A stretch of 37,404 nt of DNA from Glandiceps talaboti (GCF_964340395.1 NC_135561.1:16680461-16717864), one strand, 5' to 3'; positions 1-12,129 are shown, counted from the stretch's first letter. Notes: generated from the sequence alone by a model not told the origin. Numbers and translations: made by a program.

Positions 1-1674
1 TATATTTTTTTACGCTAATTGAAAGATACCCGTAGCATTCACTGAAACGTGACTAATCGTCTTTTGCAAACAACAGACACCACAGCTGGTATTTTTTTGT
101 ATAATGAACAAATCGGTTACATGATCATATACTAAAATCACGATGAATCCTCTATAATACTATCAATTACCAAAAGTTGACAAAAGTGTCGTTGAAAAAT
201 CTCAAGGCATTGCGTCTCGGTTTGTCACCGGAAACTACATGAGGGAAGCCAGTGTATCTGATATGCTACGGAAGCATCAATGGCCATGCCTTAAAAAATC
301 ACAGGGCAGTGAGCGGACTAACTTTCCTATACAACGCTACAAATCATCTAATTGCTTAAAAAGAAAATAAACGACCAGAATCATATATTGGGTGAAGCGT
401 GTCTGGTTTTTCCCTCTTTCCGATCATCGCCAAGAACAAAGACTGTTATTATGAATATTCATGGGACAATTCCAGTACGGTCTCTTCCCACTGTACATTC
501 AAATCTGCCCTCATCGTCATTGATATCACCGCGATCTCACAGATCGTGCTCACCTGAACACGGGTGAGATGTAAAGGACGCCGCCAGCGATACGCCTGTG
601 TGATGATAACCCTTGCTGGCTGTGGACACAGTACATGTATATAGAAGTAGATGTAGATGTAGACTTAGAAGCATTGCTAATTAAGACAATATTTAATACC
701 ATCGAAATCATCATTCGCCATTAGTATTAAGCTTACACTAAAATAGCTGAATTATGGATTGAGGTAAGAACAACAACAATATGTTGTGCCTTTTAAAGTA
801 TTTAGTCGAAGTGATGGGTTCGGCAATTGTCATGTACCATACCTGTTAACATATGTCGACAATGCTTGTTTATAATTAATTACTGTGTTCCTCCTATAAT
901 ATTCGTAGAGTTTGAGCCCAAATAGCTTAAGGTATATATGATATGATACATTATTGACTGTGTCGCAATTCGGCCAATTCGTACAGTTTGCTTCGAGGTA
1001 AGACTGTCGCTAACACAACGAGCCTTTGCAATTGTCTCTCTTCGGTCCTCTTCTTGACTCACATGATGACAGACACATGTAGTTAGGCATAATGCACGTT
1101 TCTGTCGCATGTGAACATCGCAGCTAAATTATAACAACTGCGATATCTTTGTATGTTCCCTAATAGAATTAATTTGAGCTGTCATATACAAATGAATTTA
1201 ATTTTCTTGTAATTATGAACAGGTCCGCAAAATAAGTGCAGCGTGCTATAAAGTAAAGGCAAGCTAAGTTAAAGAGAAATGAGAGCGACAGCGAACATCA
1301 AAGTAATAAGCTTTGACTGTGGATGATATTAGCTTAATTAATACGATCCTGGAATATTAATATGTTAATTATTTAAATTTAAATAATGGAGAAGCAGGCT
1401 CTTCAACTCTATGTAGCATATGTATATGTTATCGGGATACTACACAAATTGTATGGAGACATGTACAATGCAGATCATGATAAAATTAGCAAAATGATGC
1501 ACAACTGATGATGATGTATCATGCACAACTAATGGCGGCGCTGTTTTCCTCCCTGACATGTAATAGGTTGTAAATACACTGTTTGGTTGAATGACAAACA
1601 CAGTGAAATGCTCTGACACATGTACATGATACAGATAGAGACAGCGACACAGACTGAGACACAAACACAGAGAG
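1..1674. other. AT-rich unique sequence, no gene seen
   Basis: I see no gene. Open frames here are short (76 codons or fewer), have no recognisable motif and match no pattern of exon composition. There is no clear repeat except short runs such as gtagatgtagatgtag near 645-665. Confidence 0.6.
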
Positions 1675-1990
1675 ACATACATACATACATACATACATAC
1701 ATACATACATACATACATACATACATACATACATACATACATACAGAAATACAGACAGAAATAAATAAATACATACATACATACATACATACATACATAC
1801 ATACATACATACATGCATACAGATACACACACATACATACATACATACATACATACATACATACATACATACATACATACATACATACATACACACATAC
1901 ATACATACATACATACATACATACACACATACACACATACATACATACATACATACATACATACATACATACATACATACATACATACAT
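1675..1990. repeat. (CATA)n / (ACAC) compound tetranucleotide microsatellite
   Basis: Near-continuous CATA units run for about 315 bp, broken by imperfect patches (GAAATACAGACAGAAATAAA near 1745, and ACACAC near 1825, 1890 and 1925). All six frames stay open across it and give Thr-His-Tyr-Ile or Met-Tyr-Val-Cys strings, which are artefacts of a 4-bp unit. The interruptions suggest an old, partly degenerate array. Confidence 0.95.
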
Positions 1991-2380
1991 GAAATCTAAA
2001 TGTCATATCCACAAATTCGTTCATCAAATCGATATCTCATTTCGATAAATAGTTCATGTCACATGACTAAGACTTCTTATAATCTGAGTAACATAATGAT
2101 TATTATTCAGGTCAACAGGCTATCTGAAATTGTCGTTTTGTTCGTTCTACCGTTAGGCGGCGTAGTGGCAATAACAAGACAAGGGTTATATAATTAAATT
2201 ACATCACCTTTAAATCATCATCGCCGTCAGTACAGCGAAACAAACAAGCCAGACGGTTAATATAACAGACGTAAGTGTGTCCGATCAATGTTACAATCGT
2301 GGGTTTAGTTGATCATTCATCTTTATCCTGAAACTCCAAATTATTTACTCTACGTACAATGATAGTATGTCACGTTGTGG
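1991..2380. other. Unique spacer, no gene seen
   Basis: AT-rich single-copy sequence between the CATA array and the first head-plus-ATGT unit. No open frame with recognisable content. Confidence 0.6.
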
Positions 2381-2693
2381 ACTTTTTAGTCGTTAATAAA
2401 ACTATTCGTATCGACATATACCTTCGCGGCGGCGGCGTAGTGAATGGCGTGACAGCATTACATTACATATATAAGCATTATATGTGTATGTATGTATGTA
2501 TGTATGTATGTATGTATGTATGAATGCATGTATGTATGTATGTATGTATGCCTGCATGCATGCATGCATGCATGCATGCATGTATGTATGCATGTATGCA
2601 TGTATGTATGTATGTATGTATGTATGTATGTATGTATGTATGTATGTATGTATGTATGTATGTATGTATGTATGTATCTATATATATGTGTGC
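2381..2693 (+). repeat. Head-plus-ATGT array unit, copy A
   Basis: A head of about 105 bp (2381-2485) starts ACTTTTTAGTCGTTAATAAA, contains a GCGGCGGCGGCG run and ends CATATATAAGCATTAT. It is followed by about 200 bp of ATGT units with a central ATGC block and a short TA tail. The next unit at 2694 repeats the head with one visible mismatch (attcGtatc against attcTtatc), so the two form a 313-bp-offset tandem duplication. The end of the head (AATGGCGTGACAGCATTA) recurs at 23318, so this is a dispersed family, not only a local duplication. Confidence 0.85.
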
Positions 2694-3001
2694 ACTTTTT
2701 AGTCGTTAATAAAACTATTCTTATCGACATATACCTTCGCGGCGGCGGCGTAGTGAATGGCGTGACAGCATTACATTACATATATAAGCATTATGTGTGT
2801 ATGTATGTATGTATGTATGTATGTATGTATGTATGTTATATGTATGTATGTATGTATGAATGCATGTATGTATGTATGTATGTATGTATGTATGTATGTA
2901 TGTATGTATGTATGTATGTATGCATGCATGCATGCATGCATGCATGCATGTATGTATGCATGCATGCATGCATGCATGTATGTATGTATATATATATATA
3001 T
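2694..3001 (+). repeat. Head-plus-ATGT array unit, copy B
   Basis: Second copy of the head (2694-2798), followed by ATGT units, the interruption TATGAATGCATG, two GCAT blocks and a terminal TA run (2988-3001). The order ATGT, GAATG, ATGT, ATGC, ATGT, TA is shared with the arrays at 22405 and 23350. The open frames across it are microsatellite read-through. Confidence 0.85.
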
Positions 3002-3261
3002 ACACTAGTAGAAAAAATAGTACAGTTTACGACACTTTCCGTACTATAGTTCAGATTGAGTTCAATTCTGTACTTTTATGCTGATGAGGTGGACGTTTCT
3101 GTACTTTCCCATTAGCGCCTGTCTAATCGGATTATACTCGATCTGAAAAATAGTTCAGATTGCGAGTCGGAAGTGATTTGAATACATTTGCATTTAGTTC
3201 AGAATATATTCATGAGTTCACCCCCATAACCGGGCAGTAAACAAATGAATATTCAAATCTA
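3002..3261 (+). repeat. 260-bp dispersed repeat, plus copy
   Basis: Reading the reverse complement of 20471-20730 against this stretch, I find all 260 positions identical. The repeat begins ACACTAGTAGAAAAAATAG and ends ATATTCAAATCTA. It has no terminal inverted repeats or visible target duplication. The motif TAGTTCAGA occurs three times inside (3047, 3151, 3195). It directly abuts the TA tail of the preceding ATGT unit. It could be a non-autonomous mobile element or a piece of a larger one, and I do not recognise its class. The short frame crossing it is not convincing as coding sequence. Confidence 0.85.
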
Positions 3262-4267
3262 CCGTGCTTGCAATCAATACGTACATAAACGCTATACGTG
3301 TAGCTAGTGTATTCGATACATATGTATGTATATAAGCAGGCTTATGATATGAACTACATGGTTAGGACGTACGTAGATTGTAATATCACAGGGCTCATTT
3401 TGAAATAAATGTTCGTAGTACGCCTTTTCATTATGCACTACATACCGCCACCACTAAACGTGTTTCACATTTCTACGCGTTTGATGCATAGTAATACAGA
3501 TTTAGATGACATGACAATCGTTTCCAATAATAGTTTAAAATTGGGCCACAAATATTGCTAGTGTATGGAGCTTCTTAACAAACCTGACCGGCAAATAGCG
3601 TCAACAAACTCACAGTAGAGACGTGCTGACAGATTTGAGTCTGTGGACATTATTTCTAGCTAAGTAAAATTGAGTGACTATTGGGAATATTATATGGCAT
3701 CCATGTCGTCCATGTCGTCTATAGTTTCTGACTGACCGTGTTATGTACAACGTAACGCTGAACGAAATACGGTCCATCAGGAATTAACTAGACTAACCTC
3801 TATGGGAATAGTATTCTTGTCCATGTGTCGTTTATAGAACAATTAAGTGTTAGGGTGTGATCTTCACAGTAATAAACAAGCCTTTAGAAGAACAACAGGT
3901 ATTCACGCCTCAAATATCTTGGGCATCATCCAAATTACGATCATGAGCACCAAAGTAAAGGAAATACTTAATGACGTTCGGCATGCAGAACCCCCCCCCC
4001 CCGGGCCCGTACCTATGGGTACATGCCCGGCATCCATGTAACTGTTATATCACTCTACGTGACGATTCTGAGGGCCCTCATCTCTTATTCTCTTGTTTTA
4101 TTTCAATTATATTCATAACTCCTGTTTTTATAGTATAACTGTACAATTGGCTTCGATCAGTGCATTCCAGATTTTCATGAGTCATGAGTGCACATTGCGC
4201 AGATATCTGCAGAATACTTAAAAGGATTATGGGTAATGTATGCATATGCGGGAAAAACAAACTGCTG
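3262..4267. other. Unique sequence with a C-run, no gene seen
   Basis: No gene recognised. A long C homopolymer near 3991-4004 (followed by GGGCCCG) is the only low-complexity feature. Small frames at 3847-4041 and 4078-4260 have no recognisable content. Confidence 0.55.
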
Positions 4268-4439
4268 TAAGGAGCATAGTCTCGCTGCCAGACTCGAGAC
4301 TATCGTCCCTAATCTGTTTACCGAGCGGCGCAGCCGCGAGAAGAGCGGGACCAGTCCCCCTCTATTCTCGCGGCTGCGCCGCTCGGTAAACAGATTAGGG
4401 ACGATAGTCTCGAGTCTGGCAGCGAGACTATAAGGAGCA
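4268..4439. mobile_element. 154-bp fold-back element with 9-bp target-site duplication
   Basis: The element (4277-4430) consists of two 64-bp arms that are perfect reverse complements (4277-4340 and 4367-4430) around a 26-bp loop. The outer end reads TAGTCTCGCTGCCAGACTCG. The direct repeat TAAGGAGCA flanks it on both sides (4268-4276 and 4431-4439). The outermost 26 bases of each arm form a smaller hairpin (TAGTCTCG...CGAGACTA). Nine-bp duplications with long inverted repeats are typical of Mutator-like elements, so a non-autonomous fold-back MITE of that kind is likely, by inference. The arms are strikingly GC-rich against their surroundings, and their perfect match points to a recent insertion. 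A frame running across it is only palindrome read-through. Confidence 0.93.
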
Positions 4440-6549
<2,110 letters not shown>

Positions 6550-6578
6550 GGTAAACGATTGCTCCTGTGGTTTGAATG
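6550..6578 (+). repeat. Short member of a 'GGTAAACnnnTGCTCCTG' repeat
   Basis: GGTAAACGATTGCTCCTG here resembles GGTAAACAACTGCTCCTG at 6761 and GTTAAACGTCTGCTCCTG at 12888. This copy is only about 29 bp, and it lies on the other side of the GA array from the 6761 copy. Confidence 0.5.
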
Positions 6579-6632
6579 TTCAACAAAGTCTCCACACAGA
6601 GAGATAGAGCAAGAGAGAAGGAGACATACGGC

Positions 6633-6635
<3 letters not shown>

Positions 6636-6730
<95 letters not shown>
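6636..6730. repeat. (GA)n microsatellite, second array
   Basis: Pure GA dinucleotides for about 95 bp, 1 kb from the first GA array and in the same orientation. Both strands are open (Arg-Glu and Ser-Leu strings) for trivial reasons. Confidence 0.97.
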
Positions 6731-6731
<1 letters not shown>

Positions 6732-6760
6732 CATACACTTATACAAATGTAAATTTACTT

Positions 6761-6845
6761 GGTAAACAACTGCTCCTGAGGTTTAATTTTGGTTCAAATC
6801 ATGAGCAGAATATTCGGGGGCCCTTTCAGACCATCACAATTGTCA
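6761..6845 (+). repeat. Diverged dispersed repeat, copy 1 (mate at 12886)
   Basis: This copy aligns by eye with 12886-12985. Shared blocks are AAACnnnTGCTCCTG, TTTGGTTCAA.TCATGAGCA, AATATT and CCCTTTCAGAC. Spacing differs by small indels and the function is unknown. It lies just upstream of the LINE remnant, so it might be an older part of the same insertion or an unrelated repeat. Confidence 0.6.
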
Positions 6846-7203
6846 TGCCCCCCTCCCTTTGAACCTCAATTTTGTTCATGCCCCCCCCCCGTAAATTCTG
6901 ACTCCAGCATAATTTCAAGTTTATTCCGAGCTCGGTATTACAGGCATTCGACTAGAGTCTTTATACCTCAAAGATATACAACAGTCCATTTCTGTACAAG
7001 GCATATCAGAAACCAAACATTTGCAGTGTGGAGTGTCACAAAACCCTGTGCTTGGTCCACTCTTACACGCGTATGCTGTCTATACACATCACCACTTGGA
7101 AAGCTAATCCGACATCAAAATCTCAATATGCAACAACATGCAGACGACAACCAGATTTACCAATATATTTCCCCAATCACATACGTCAACTACAGTAACT
7201 AAG

Positions 7204-7787
7204 ATGGAAACTGTTGCACATGATATTAAACGACCCAAAATAAGCTAGTTTAATGATGGCAAAACCGAGGTCCTCCTTATCACGTCTCAGTTCAACAGGC
7301 TTCCTCGTCTCATGAACCACATCAACATGGGATCGTCTTCTGTGCAGTTAGTGGATTCAGCATGTACCATTTGTGTAACAATTGATGACCGTTATAACCT
7401 CAAGAAGCACATCTCGTTGACATGTAGATCAGTTCTTTTTCACCCCCGAACAATAGGTCGCATCATTGACAGTGGAGGGGGCCCCTCCACTGTCTATGGA
7501 AACTGTTGCACATGATATTAAACGACCCAAAATAAGCTAGTTTAATGATGGCAAAACCGAGGTCCTCCTTATCACGTCTCAGTTCAACAGGCTTCCTCGT
7601 CTCATGAACCACATCAACATGGGATCGTCTTCTGTGCAGTTAGTGGATTCAGCATGTACCATTTGTGTAACAATTGATGACCGTTATAACCTCAAGAAGC
7701 ACATCTCGTTGACATGTAGATCAGTTCTTTTTCACCCCCGAACAATAGGTCGCATCATTGACAGTGGAGGGGGCCCCTCCACTGTCT
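7204..7787 (+). repeat. Exact 292-bp tandem duplication inside LINE remnant A
   Basis: Units 7204-7495 and 7496-7787 read identically. Both encode the same LINE stretch (NHINMGSSSVQLVDSACTIC...) and both end in the CATTGAC...GTCTATGG palindrome. The junction carries 4 bp of microhomology (ATGG, present at 7204-7207, 7496-7499 and 7788-7791). Identity and the palindrome breakpoint suggest recent replication slippage or unequal exchange. An assembly or haplotype-merging artefact is the main alternative. Confidence 0.93.
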
Positions 7788-7797
7788 ATGGTCGCAT
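7749..7797. mobile_element. 35-bp palindromic insertion, CATAGAC type, 7-bp TSD (copy 1)
   Basis: The palindrome 7756-7790 has 17-bp arms (CATTGACAGTGGAGGGG, and the matching CCCCTCCACTGTCTATG) around one G, with one arm mismatch. It is flanked by GTCGCAT at 7749-7755 and 7791-7797. Removing insert plus one repeat (42 bp) restores the expected LINE reading GRIRQYLTN, so the host sequence itself confirms an insertion. The 292-bp duplication carries a second copy at 7464-7498. Confidence 0.9.
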
Positions 7798-8068
7798 ACG
7801 CCAGTATCTTACAAACGGAGTTTGTCAGAACCTTGGTCATGCACTTATATCATCGATACCTGACTACTGAATGGCCCTTCTGTATGGGCTGCCAGCTAAA
7901 AACATTGTCCCTCTTGAACATGCCCAAAATACAGCAGCTAGGATTGTGTCAGGTACAAAGAAAACAGATGACGTCACATCGGTTCTTTCAATAACACAGT
8001 TTAGTTAGAAATCACACTGGCGTCAAGTGCAGTTACATAATATACCAGTAGGTAGGGCCTACATGTAC

Positions 8069-8108
8069 ATGTAGTCTCAGGTCACTACATTGTGGTCTGA
8101 GATGTAGT
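8069..8108. mobile_element. 26-bp palindromic insertion, CTCAG type, 7-bp TSD
   Basis: The insert 8076-8101 is CTCAGGTCAC, a 6-bp loop, then GTGGTCTGAG. The arms pair except for two positions. ATGTAGT flanks it at 8069-8075 and 8102-8108. A cleaner copy of this type lies at 20175. It sits just past the end of LINE remnant A. Confidence 0.75.
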
Positions 8109-8169
8109 TTACACCACTATGACCTAAGAACTTGAACCAGGGCTGAGGAGAAGTGGTCTGAGGTTAAAG

Positions 8170-8640
8170 TTTTGCAGCTCTCGTTCAGCAATCTCAAAAC
8201 ATTTCAGCCTACTTCCCGTAATGAACACTTGTCAAGCATTTTTGTAGCTCCCATACTCAAAGACTACATATATGTTTATATACGACTCAAAATATAACAC
8301 TGAAATTTACTTTGAACACGTTCAGTTTCAGTAGACCTATTAAAACCCAAAATCTCCACTGTATAATTTAATATCGGTAATAGTTTACAGTCAAAAACTT
8401 TTAAATTTAGTTTTGACTAGGAGGTCCCCAAGTTTTGCAAGTTGACTCATGACCGCAATCATTGCTTTACTCGCTTGAGCTGCAAGCGCTAAATACCATA
8501 GACCACTGCTTGACATAATCACGCCTAGATATTCATAAAAAGCGAACAACGTCGAGTTTATGACCACCAATAACCACTTTTCAATTTTCTTAAGAATTTC
8601 ATCTCTTAGTAAATACAATAATTTTAGTTTTGACATACAT
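8170..8640 (-). pseudogene. LINE remnant D: C-terminal reverse-transcriptase region, minus strand
   Basis: Read from 8640 downward, the frame gives KLKLLYLLRDEILKKIEKW, FYEYLGVIMSSSGLWYLA, QASKAMIAVMSQLAKLGDL and VKTKFKSF. After a single frameshift near 8390 it continues FDCKLLPILNYTVEILGF and NRSTETERVQSKF. This is the conserved post-catalytic part of a non-LTR reverse transcriptase ('KYLGV', 'QA.KA', 'FD.K..PIL.YG.E'). Weaker resemblance continues to about 8170. The catalytic core and 5' half are missing. It points opposite to remnant A and looks like a different family. Confidence 0.8.
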
Positions 8641-8847
8641 GTAATTTACTTTCAAAAGACAATGTTAGAAACCCCTACCCCATTGATTCCTGTGGGAACA
8701 TGCCTTTCGTGAAGAAAAAATGGTTACATAACATGTCTACAAGAATTGTTGGAGAATGTCTATGTAGAATGCCACACTGATCCCATATCCACACCTTGAG
8801 TTTTATTTTTATTGTTCTTCAATGATCTCCTTCAAAGTAATAGTATG

Positions 8848-9219
8848 GATGCCAATATGGTTTCTAACTAAACCACGTCTAGCCAAAAGCCCCTCAAATA
8901 GCACAAAAAGTTGTTCACCCAATCAGTGAAACCTAAATGTTTTGGTGATGTAAACAGTATATAAGTAGCATCATGGGCTGACAAATATACCACATTTGAA
9001 CATTACTGTCCCAATAAACACTAACTTTATGAGGGACTGTGTTATTGGTTAGAGTTTTGTGATTTATTAACAAAGACATGATGTTAATGACTGTGTGGGT
9101 GGCTGTAAATGAATTTTAAATTGCATCTCATGCATTTCAAGACTTCTAGAGTAACGACTCTGACTATACTTTGAGTGGAGGTATAAATGGTAATGATACA
9201 GTATAGGAACTAGACTATC
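8848..9219 (+). repeat. Diverged repeat copy containing the empty site
   Basis: Two blocks match 16066-16200. One is GATGCCAATATGGTTTCTAA followed by CTAAACCA at 8848-8875. The other is GAGTGGAGGTATAAATGG through GGAACTAGAC at 9173-9213. About 290 bp between them is absent from the other copy. The site ACTAAAC (8867-8873) is uninterrupted here, whereas the other copy has a 36-bp palindrome at that point. The nature of the parent repeat is unknown. Confidence 0.65.
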
Positions 9220-9626
9220 AAAGTAATTACCTTGTCCAAAAGACTACAGTCGGATATTAATCTCACCATTAATGCCTGAATTTATGTCTATCAAGGTGGA
9301 TCTGATAAGATCATGGAAATCGAGAAACTTTCATCACTTTGGACTTGAGCATTGAATACATTTGTGAAGTACTCAGACCATGATTCATGTTTTTTTTTTT
9401 AGAGATTAATTCCACTAGATCGTCCACTAAATCGTCCACGAAAACAAATACATTCTATCATTCCACCATGTCACTCAACAACGCGCATCGAATTCTATCA
9501 CTTGAATTTCCGTTATTTAGTCGTCTGAAGATCGTAACGGCCTCCGTACCATAACTTGTGTACTTTGTGTAAATACAGCTCTACTTCTCAGTATTGAGCA
9601 CTTTTCCTTCAGTTTATGACTTACCT

Positions 9627-9628
<2 letters not shown>
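9220..9628. other. Unique sequence, no gene seen
   Basis: AT-rich with a T-run near 9391-9400 and a short direct repeat of ATCGTCCAC near 9419-9440. No coding signal. Confidence 0.55.

Positions 9629-9719
<91 letters not shown>
9629..9719. repeat. (TA)n microsatellite
   Basis: About 91 bp of uninterrupted TA. Tyr-Ile frames across it are artefacts. It is fully self-complementary and so can extrude a cruciform. Confidence 0.97.
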
Positions 9720-9721
<2 letters not shown>

Positions 9722-10361
9722 CCATTGCTCGGTTGACGGCAACGCGGTCAAAGATATCGGGTTCTTTGCACAATACACGTGTATATAGAAATGATGTCCC
9801 TTAAATTTCCCCTCTTTTCATTCTTGCTCTTTTCAACTACAATATAGATTTTGATAATTTCCATAGGTCTCACGAGATATACTCTTCAAGGAAAAACAAG
9901 TTCGTGTCGGAGTTTGACACGAGAATAGTCTGTGCTTGGAGTAATTATACTGTCAGTATAATTTCTCAAAGGTATGTGTTATCGTGGAAGTTTAAACATT
10001 ATTTATACTTTAATGGTGTTATAGATTTTGACCCAAGCTATGCATGCCACGGTCACAAGCTATATTGCGTCAGATCGATTTGCCAAACAAGTTTGCCAGA
10101 ATTAACGCATCCCATCAAACCATGGACCCTCCACAAAGGTGGAGTGTCTATGGTCAAACAAATGACAGGTCGCAGAAACTATGGTCATGGAAGTATGAAC
10201 GTCGTTTATACTTGTACGCCGTGACATACAATGAGCGCAGTGCCATGATTGACCGGATTATTCAGTGTCGACAATCCCAGTTAATATAATCCCAAAGGCA
10301 AACTTGTTTTATTTACCACCTTGCCAAGCAACACAGGGTGGTGGCGAGGCGAAGTTGTAAT
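9720..10361. other. Spacer upstream of LINE remnant B, no firm gene
   Basis: Two overlapping open frames (9904-10224 and 10044-10289) have no recognised domain. This may be the decayed linker between endonuclease and reverse transcriptase of remnant B, but I cannot show it. A small stem CGTGTC...GACACG lies at 9903-9921, and a palindromic insertion lies at 10121. Confidence 0.4.
10114..10159. mobile_element. 32-bp palindromic insertion, CATAGAC type, 7-bp TSD (copy 2)
   Basis: The insert 10121-10152 is CATGGACCCTCCAC, AAAG, GTGGAGTGTCTATG. The 14-bp arms pair with two mismatches. Flanks are ATCAAAC (10114-10120) and GTCAAAC (10153-10159), six of seven identical. The inner arm sequence is the reverse orientation of copy 1 (CTCCAC on the left instead of GTGGAG). 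Confidence 0.8.
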
Positions 10362-11341
10362 GTACTGTCGCTTTGATATTCACGATTTTGGAAAGGAAAT
10401 AGATAACATCGGGTTAGATCTTGAGAGTAAATAAGAAGAAAAGAAGAGTTACGTTAATTTGAAATCAGTGATAAACGAGTTGTCTATTTTTAAGAAACTA
10501 AATATAAGGAAAGCTATGGGTCCTGATAACATATGTGGTAGGTTACTGAATGTCTATGCATCGCAGTTAGCTAGTGTTTCCAGTAGATTGTTCAATTGGT
10601 CGTACAATGATCATACGATATCAACCATTTGGAAAACATCTACCATCTGTCCGGTCCCTAAAAACTTCCAAGGCATCGTCCTGTAGCACTGACTTCCATT
10701 GTGATGAAATGCTTCGAGCGTATTTTACTTTGTCAAAACCCACAAAAACATTCACACCTTGACCCATACCAATTTACATATTAAAGTAATAGAGGTACTG
10801 ATAATGCAACTCTCACATTACTTCACGATGCGTATACACATCTTGAAAAACCAAGTTCATTTGTAAGACTATTGGTTATTGATTTTTCATCAGTCGTTAA
10901 CAGAAGTCAACCAAACATGATGGCTCATAAACTTAGTTATTTAAACGTTAACCCCAAACTCATCCTCTGGATAATGGATTTTCTTGTCAACCTTTCCCAG
11001 TTTGTTCGCTACCAAAAATTAAGTTCAGCCTTCCATTCAACATTTAGGGGTGCCTCACAGAGCACGATACTCTCACACAAACTATTTACACTTTACACAA
11101 ATGACTGCTCATCAGGTACCGATACAAATCCACTTATCAAATATTCTGATAACTCTGCATTAGTTGACCTGTCAAATTCTGACCGTACTTATTTCGATGA
11201 AGTTGATAGGTTTGTTACTTGGTGTAAAGAAAACTACTTGGACGAAAGGTCGACTTTAGGAAGAACCCTAAAGTAGTGCCCGACCTTTTTATTGACAATG
11301 TTAAAGTTGAACAGGTGACTAAATATATATATATATATACA

Positions 11342-11431
<90 letters not shown>

Positions 11432-11873
11432 AACAGTCTTGGATAATAAATCAAATGTTAAGGCCAACACAGATTTCATTAACAAGAAATGTCAATCTAG
11501 AGTTTACTGTCTACAACAATTGAGGGGCCTAAAATTTTGTAAATGCCAAGGTATTACAGACATTCTATCGGAGTTTTGAGTCGGTTTAACATTTTCTTTT
11601 TTGTGCTGGTTTGGTAGTCTAGGGACTAGCTACAAGAGTGTCTTGAACAAAATTGTAAATGTGTTTAGTAAAGTATTGAGTGAAAAGTAGACTAATTTGA
11701 ATGAAATGTTTACATCTCGTGTACAAAACAAAGCTGGGAAAATGGTAAATGACAAAGGCCACATTATGTCCCAACACTTTGAACTCCTGCCATCAGGGAG
11801 ACGATTTCGTGTCCCTAAATTCAGAACAGTCAGAACCAAATCAAGTTTTGTGCCCACTTCAACTAAATTTTAA
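10362..11873 (+). pseudogene. LINE remnant B: decayed reverse transcriptase, CR1-superfamily-like
   Basis: Translated pieces follow reverse-transcriptase order: YCRFDIHDFGKEIDNIG; KKLNIRKAMGPDNICGRLL ('KA.GPD'); then RHRPVALTSIVMKCFERIL, HLDPYQFTY and NRGTDNATLTLLHDAYTHLE in a shifted frame; RLLVIDFSSVVNRSQPNMMA ('FIDFSSAFN'); RGASQSTILSHKLFTLYTND; IKYSDNSALVDL (catalytic SDD box with the second Asp changed to Asn); and VEQVTKY. After a TA array it resumes with [37 protein letters not shown] and LLPSGRRFRVPKFRTVRTKS, ending at a TAA at 11871. Frames run 1, 0, 2, 0 with several internal stops, so it is dead. Subclade (CR1, L2 or Rex1-like) is inference. Confidence 0.9.
11323..11429. repeat. 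(TA)n microsatellite inside LINE remnant B
   Basis: TA units of about 107 bp with two small breaks (CATATATG near 11340). It lies exactly between codons for VTKY and GTVLD, the place of the conserved 'KYLGT' in related reverse transcriptases, so it grew or inserted inside this motif. Confidence 0.95.
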
Positions 11874-11904
11874 ACCAAACTAAATAATTCTATTTCAAAG
11901 ACAT

Positions 11905-12050
11905 CTGCTCTGCATTCCAGATTGGAAGAACCGCGTTTTTTTATTGTCTTTTTTAAGTTGATGACCATTTCTGGCAAGACTTCACTCACAATTTTCTCGA
12001 TTTTACTGATTTTTCTTCTTTATTAAAAAGGTTTAGGGTCGGCACCGGAT
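11905..12050 (+). repeat. Diverged repeat, copy 1 (mate at 15315)
   Basis: Aligns by eye with 15315-15470. Shared blocks are CAGATTGGA.GAAC, ATTGTCTTTTTaaGTTGATG, TTTCTG, GAGACTTCAC-like, CGATTTT and AGGGTCGGCA. It follows the last recognisable codons of LINE remnant B, so it may be the 3' tail of that LINE family. In that case the 15315 copy would be a second, more truncated insertion. Confidence 0.65.
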
Positions 12051-12129
12051 TTCTAGAATGGAAGCGTTTGGGGAGTTATGTGTGATTTATTTGTTGAGAA
12101 AGGTTCAAAGACAATAAATATCGCCATAA

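Larger units (their letters stand above)
6900..8040 (+). pseudogene. LINE remnant A: decayed reverse transcriptase (non-LTR retrotransposon)
   Basis: Conceptual translation across several frames follows the order of a CR1/L2-type reverse transcriptase. It runs from a RARYYRHSTRVFIP segment (cf. the 'SYLTGRTQRV' region), through QCGVSQNPVLGPLL (cf. 'GVPQGSVLGPLL'), YTSPLGKLIRHQNLNMQQ, then HADDNQIY (the catalytic YADD box with Y changed to H, both Asp retained). Next come DGKTEVLLITSQFNR, GRIRQYLTNGVCQNLGHALI and a frame-shifted LLYGLPAKNIVPLEHAQNTA. It ends near an 'HW' corresponding to the usual LHWLP. At least two frameshifts and a stop (TAG near 7242) disrupt it. The 5' part (endonuclease) is absent. 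It is interrupted by a 7-bp-TSD palindrome and a 292-bp tandem duplication. Family assignment is inference; the reverse-transcriptase identity is firm. Confidence 0.88.

Noticed and set aside
1440-2048. Long frames on both strands encoding Met-Tyr-Val-Cys or His-Thr-Tyr-Ile repeats (also at 2402-3084, 22235-22751, 23284-23704, 32126-32593)
   Set aside because: A 4-bp unit without stop codons is open in every frame. These are microsatellite read-through, not proteins.
2486-3001. CRISPR-like array
   Set aside because: The repeats are contiguous 4-bp units without spacers, and the surroundings are clearly animal-like.
4188-4433. 81-codon plus-strand frame across 4188-4433
   Set aside because: It runs through both arms of the fold-back element, and its two ends are translations of complementary strands.
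8490-8515. CATAGACCAC as another CATAGAC-type palindrome
   Set aside because: There is no second arm or flanking repeat, and the bases belong to the minus-strand LINE codons for SSSGLWY.
9594-9804. Tyr-Ile repeat frames over TA arrays (also 11215-11485)
   Set aside because: Artefacts of the TA dinucleotide repeat.
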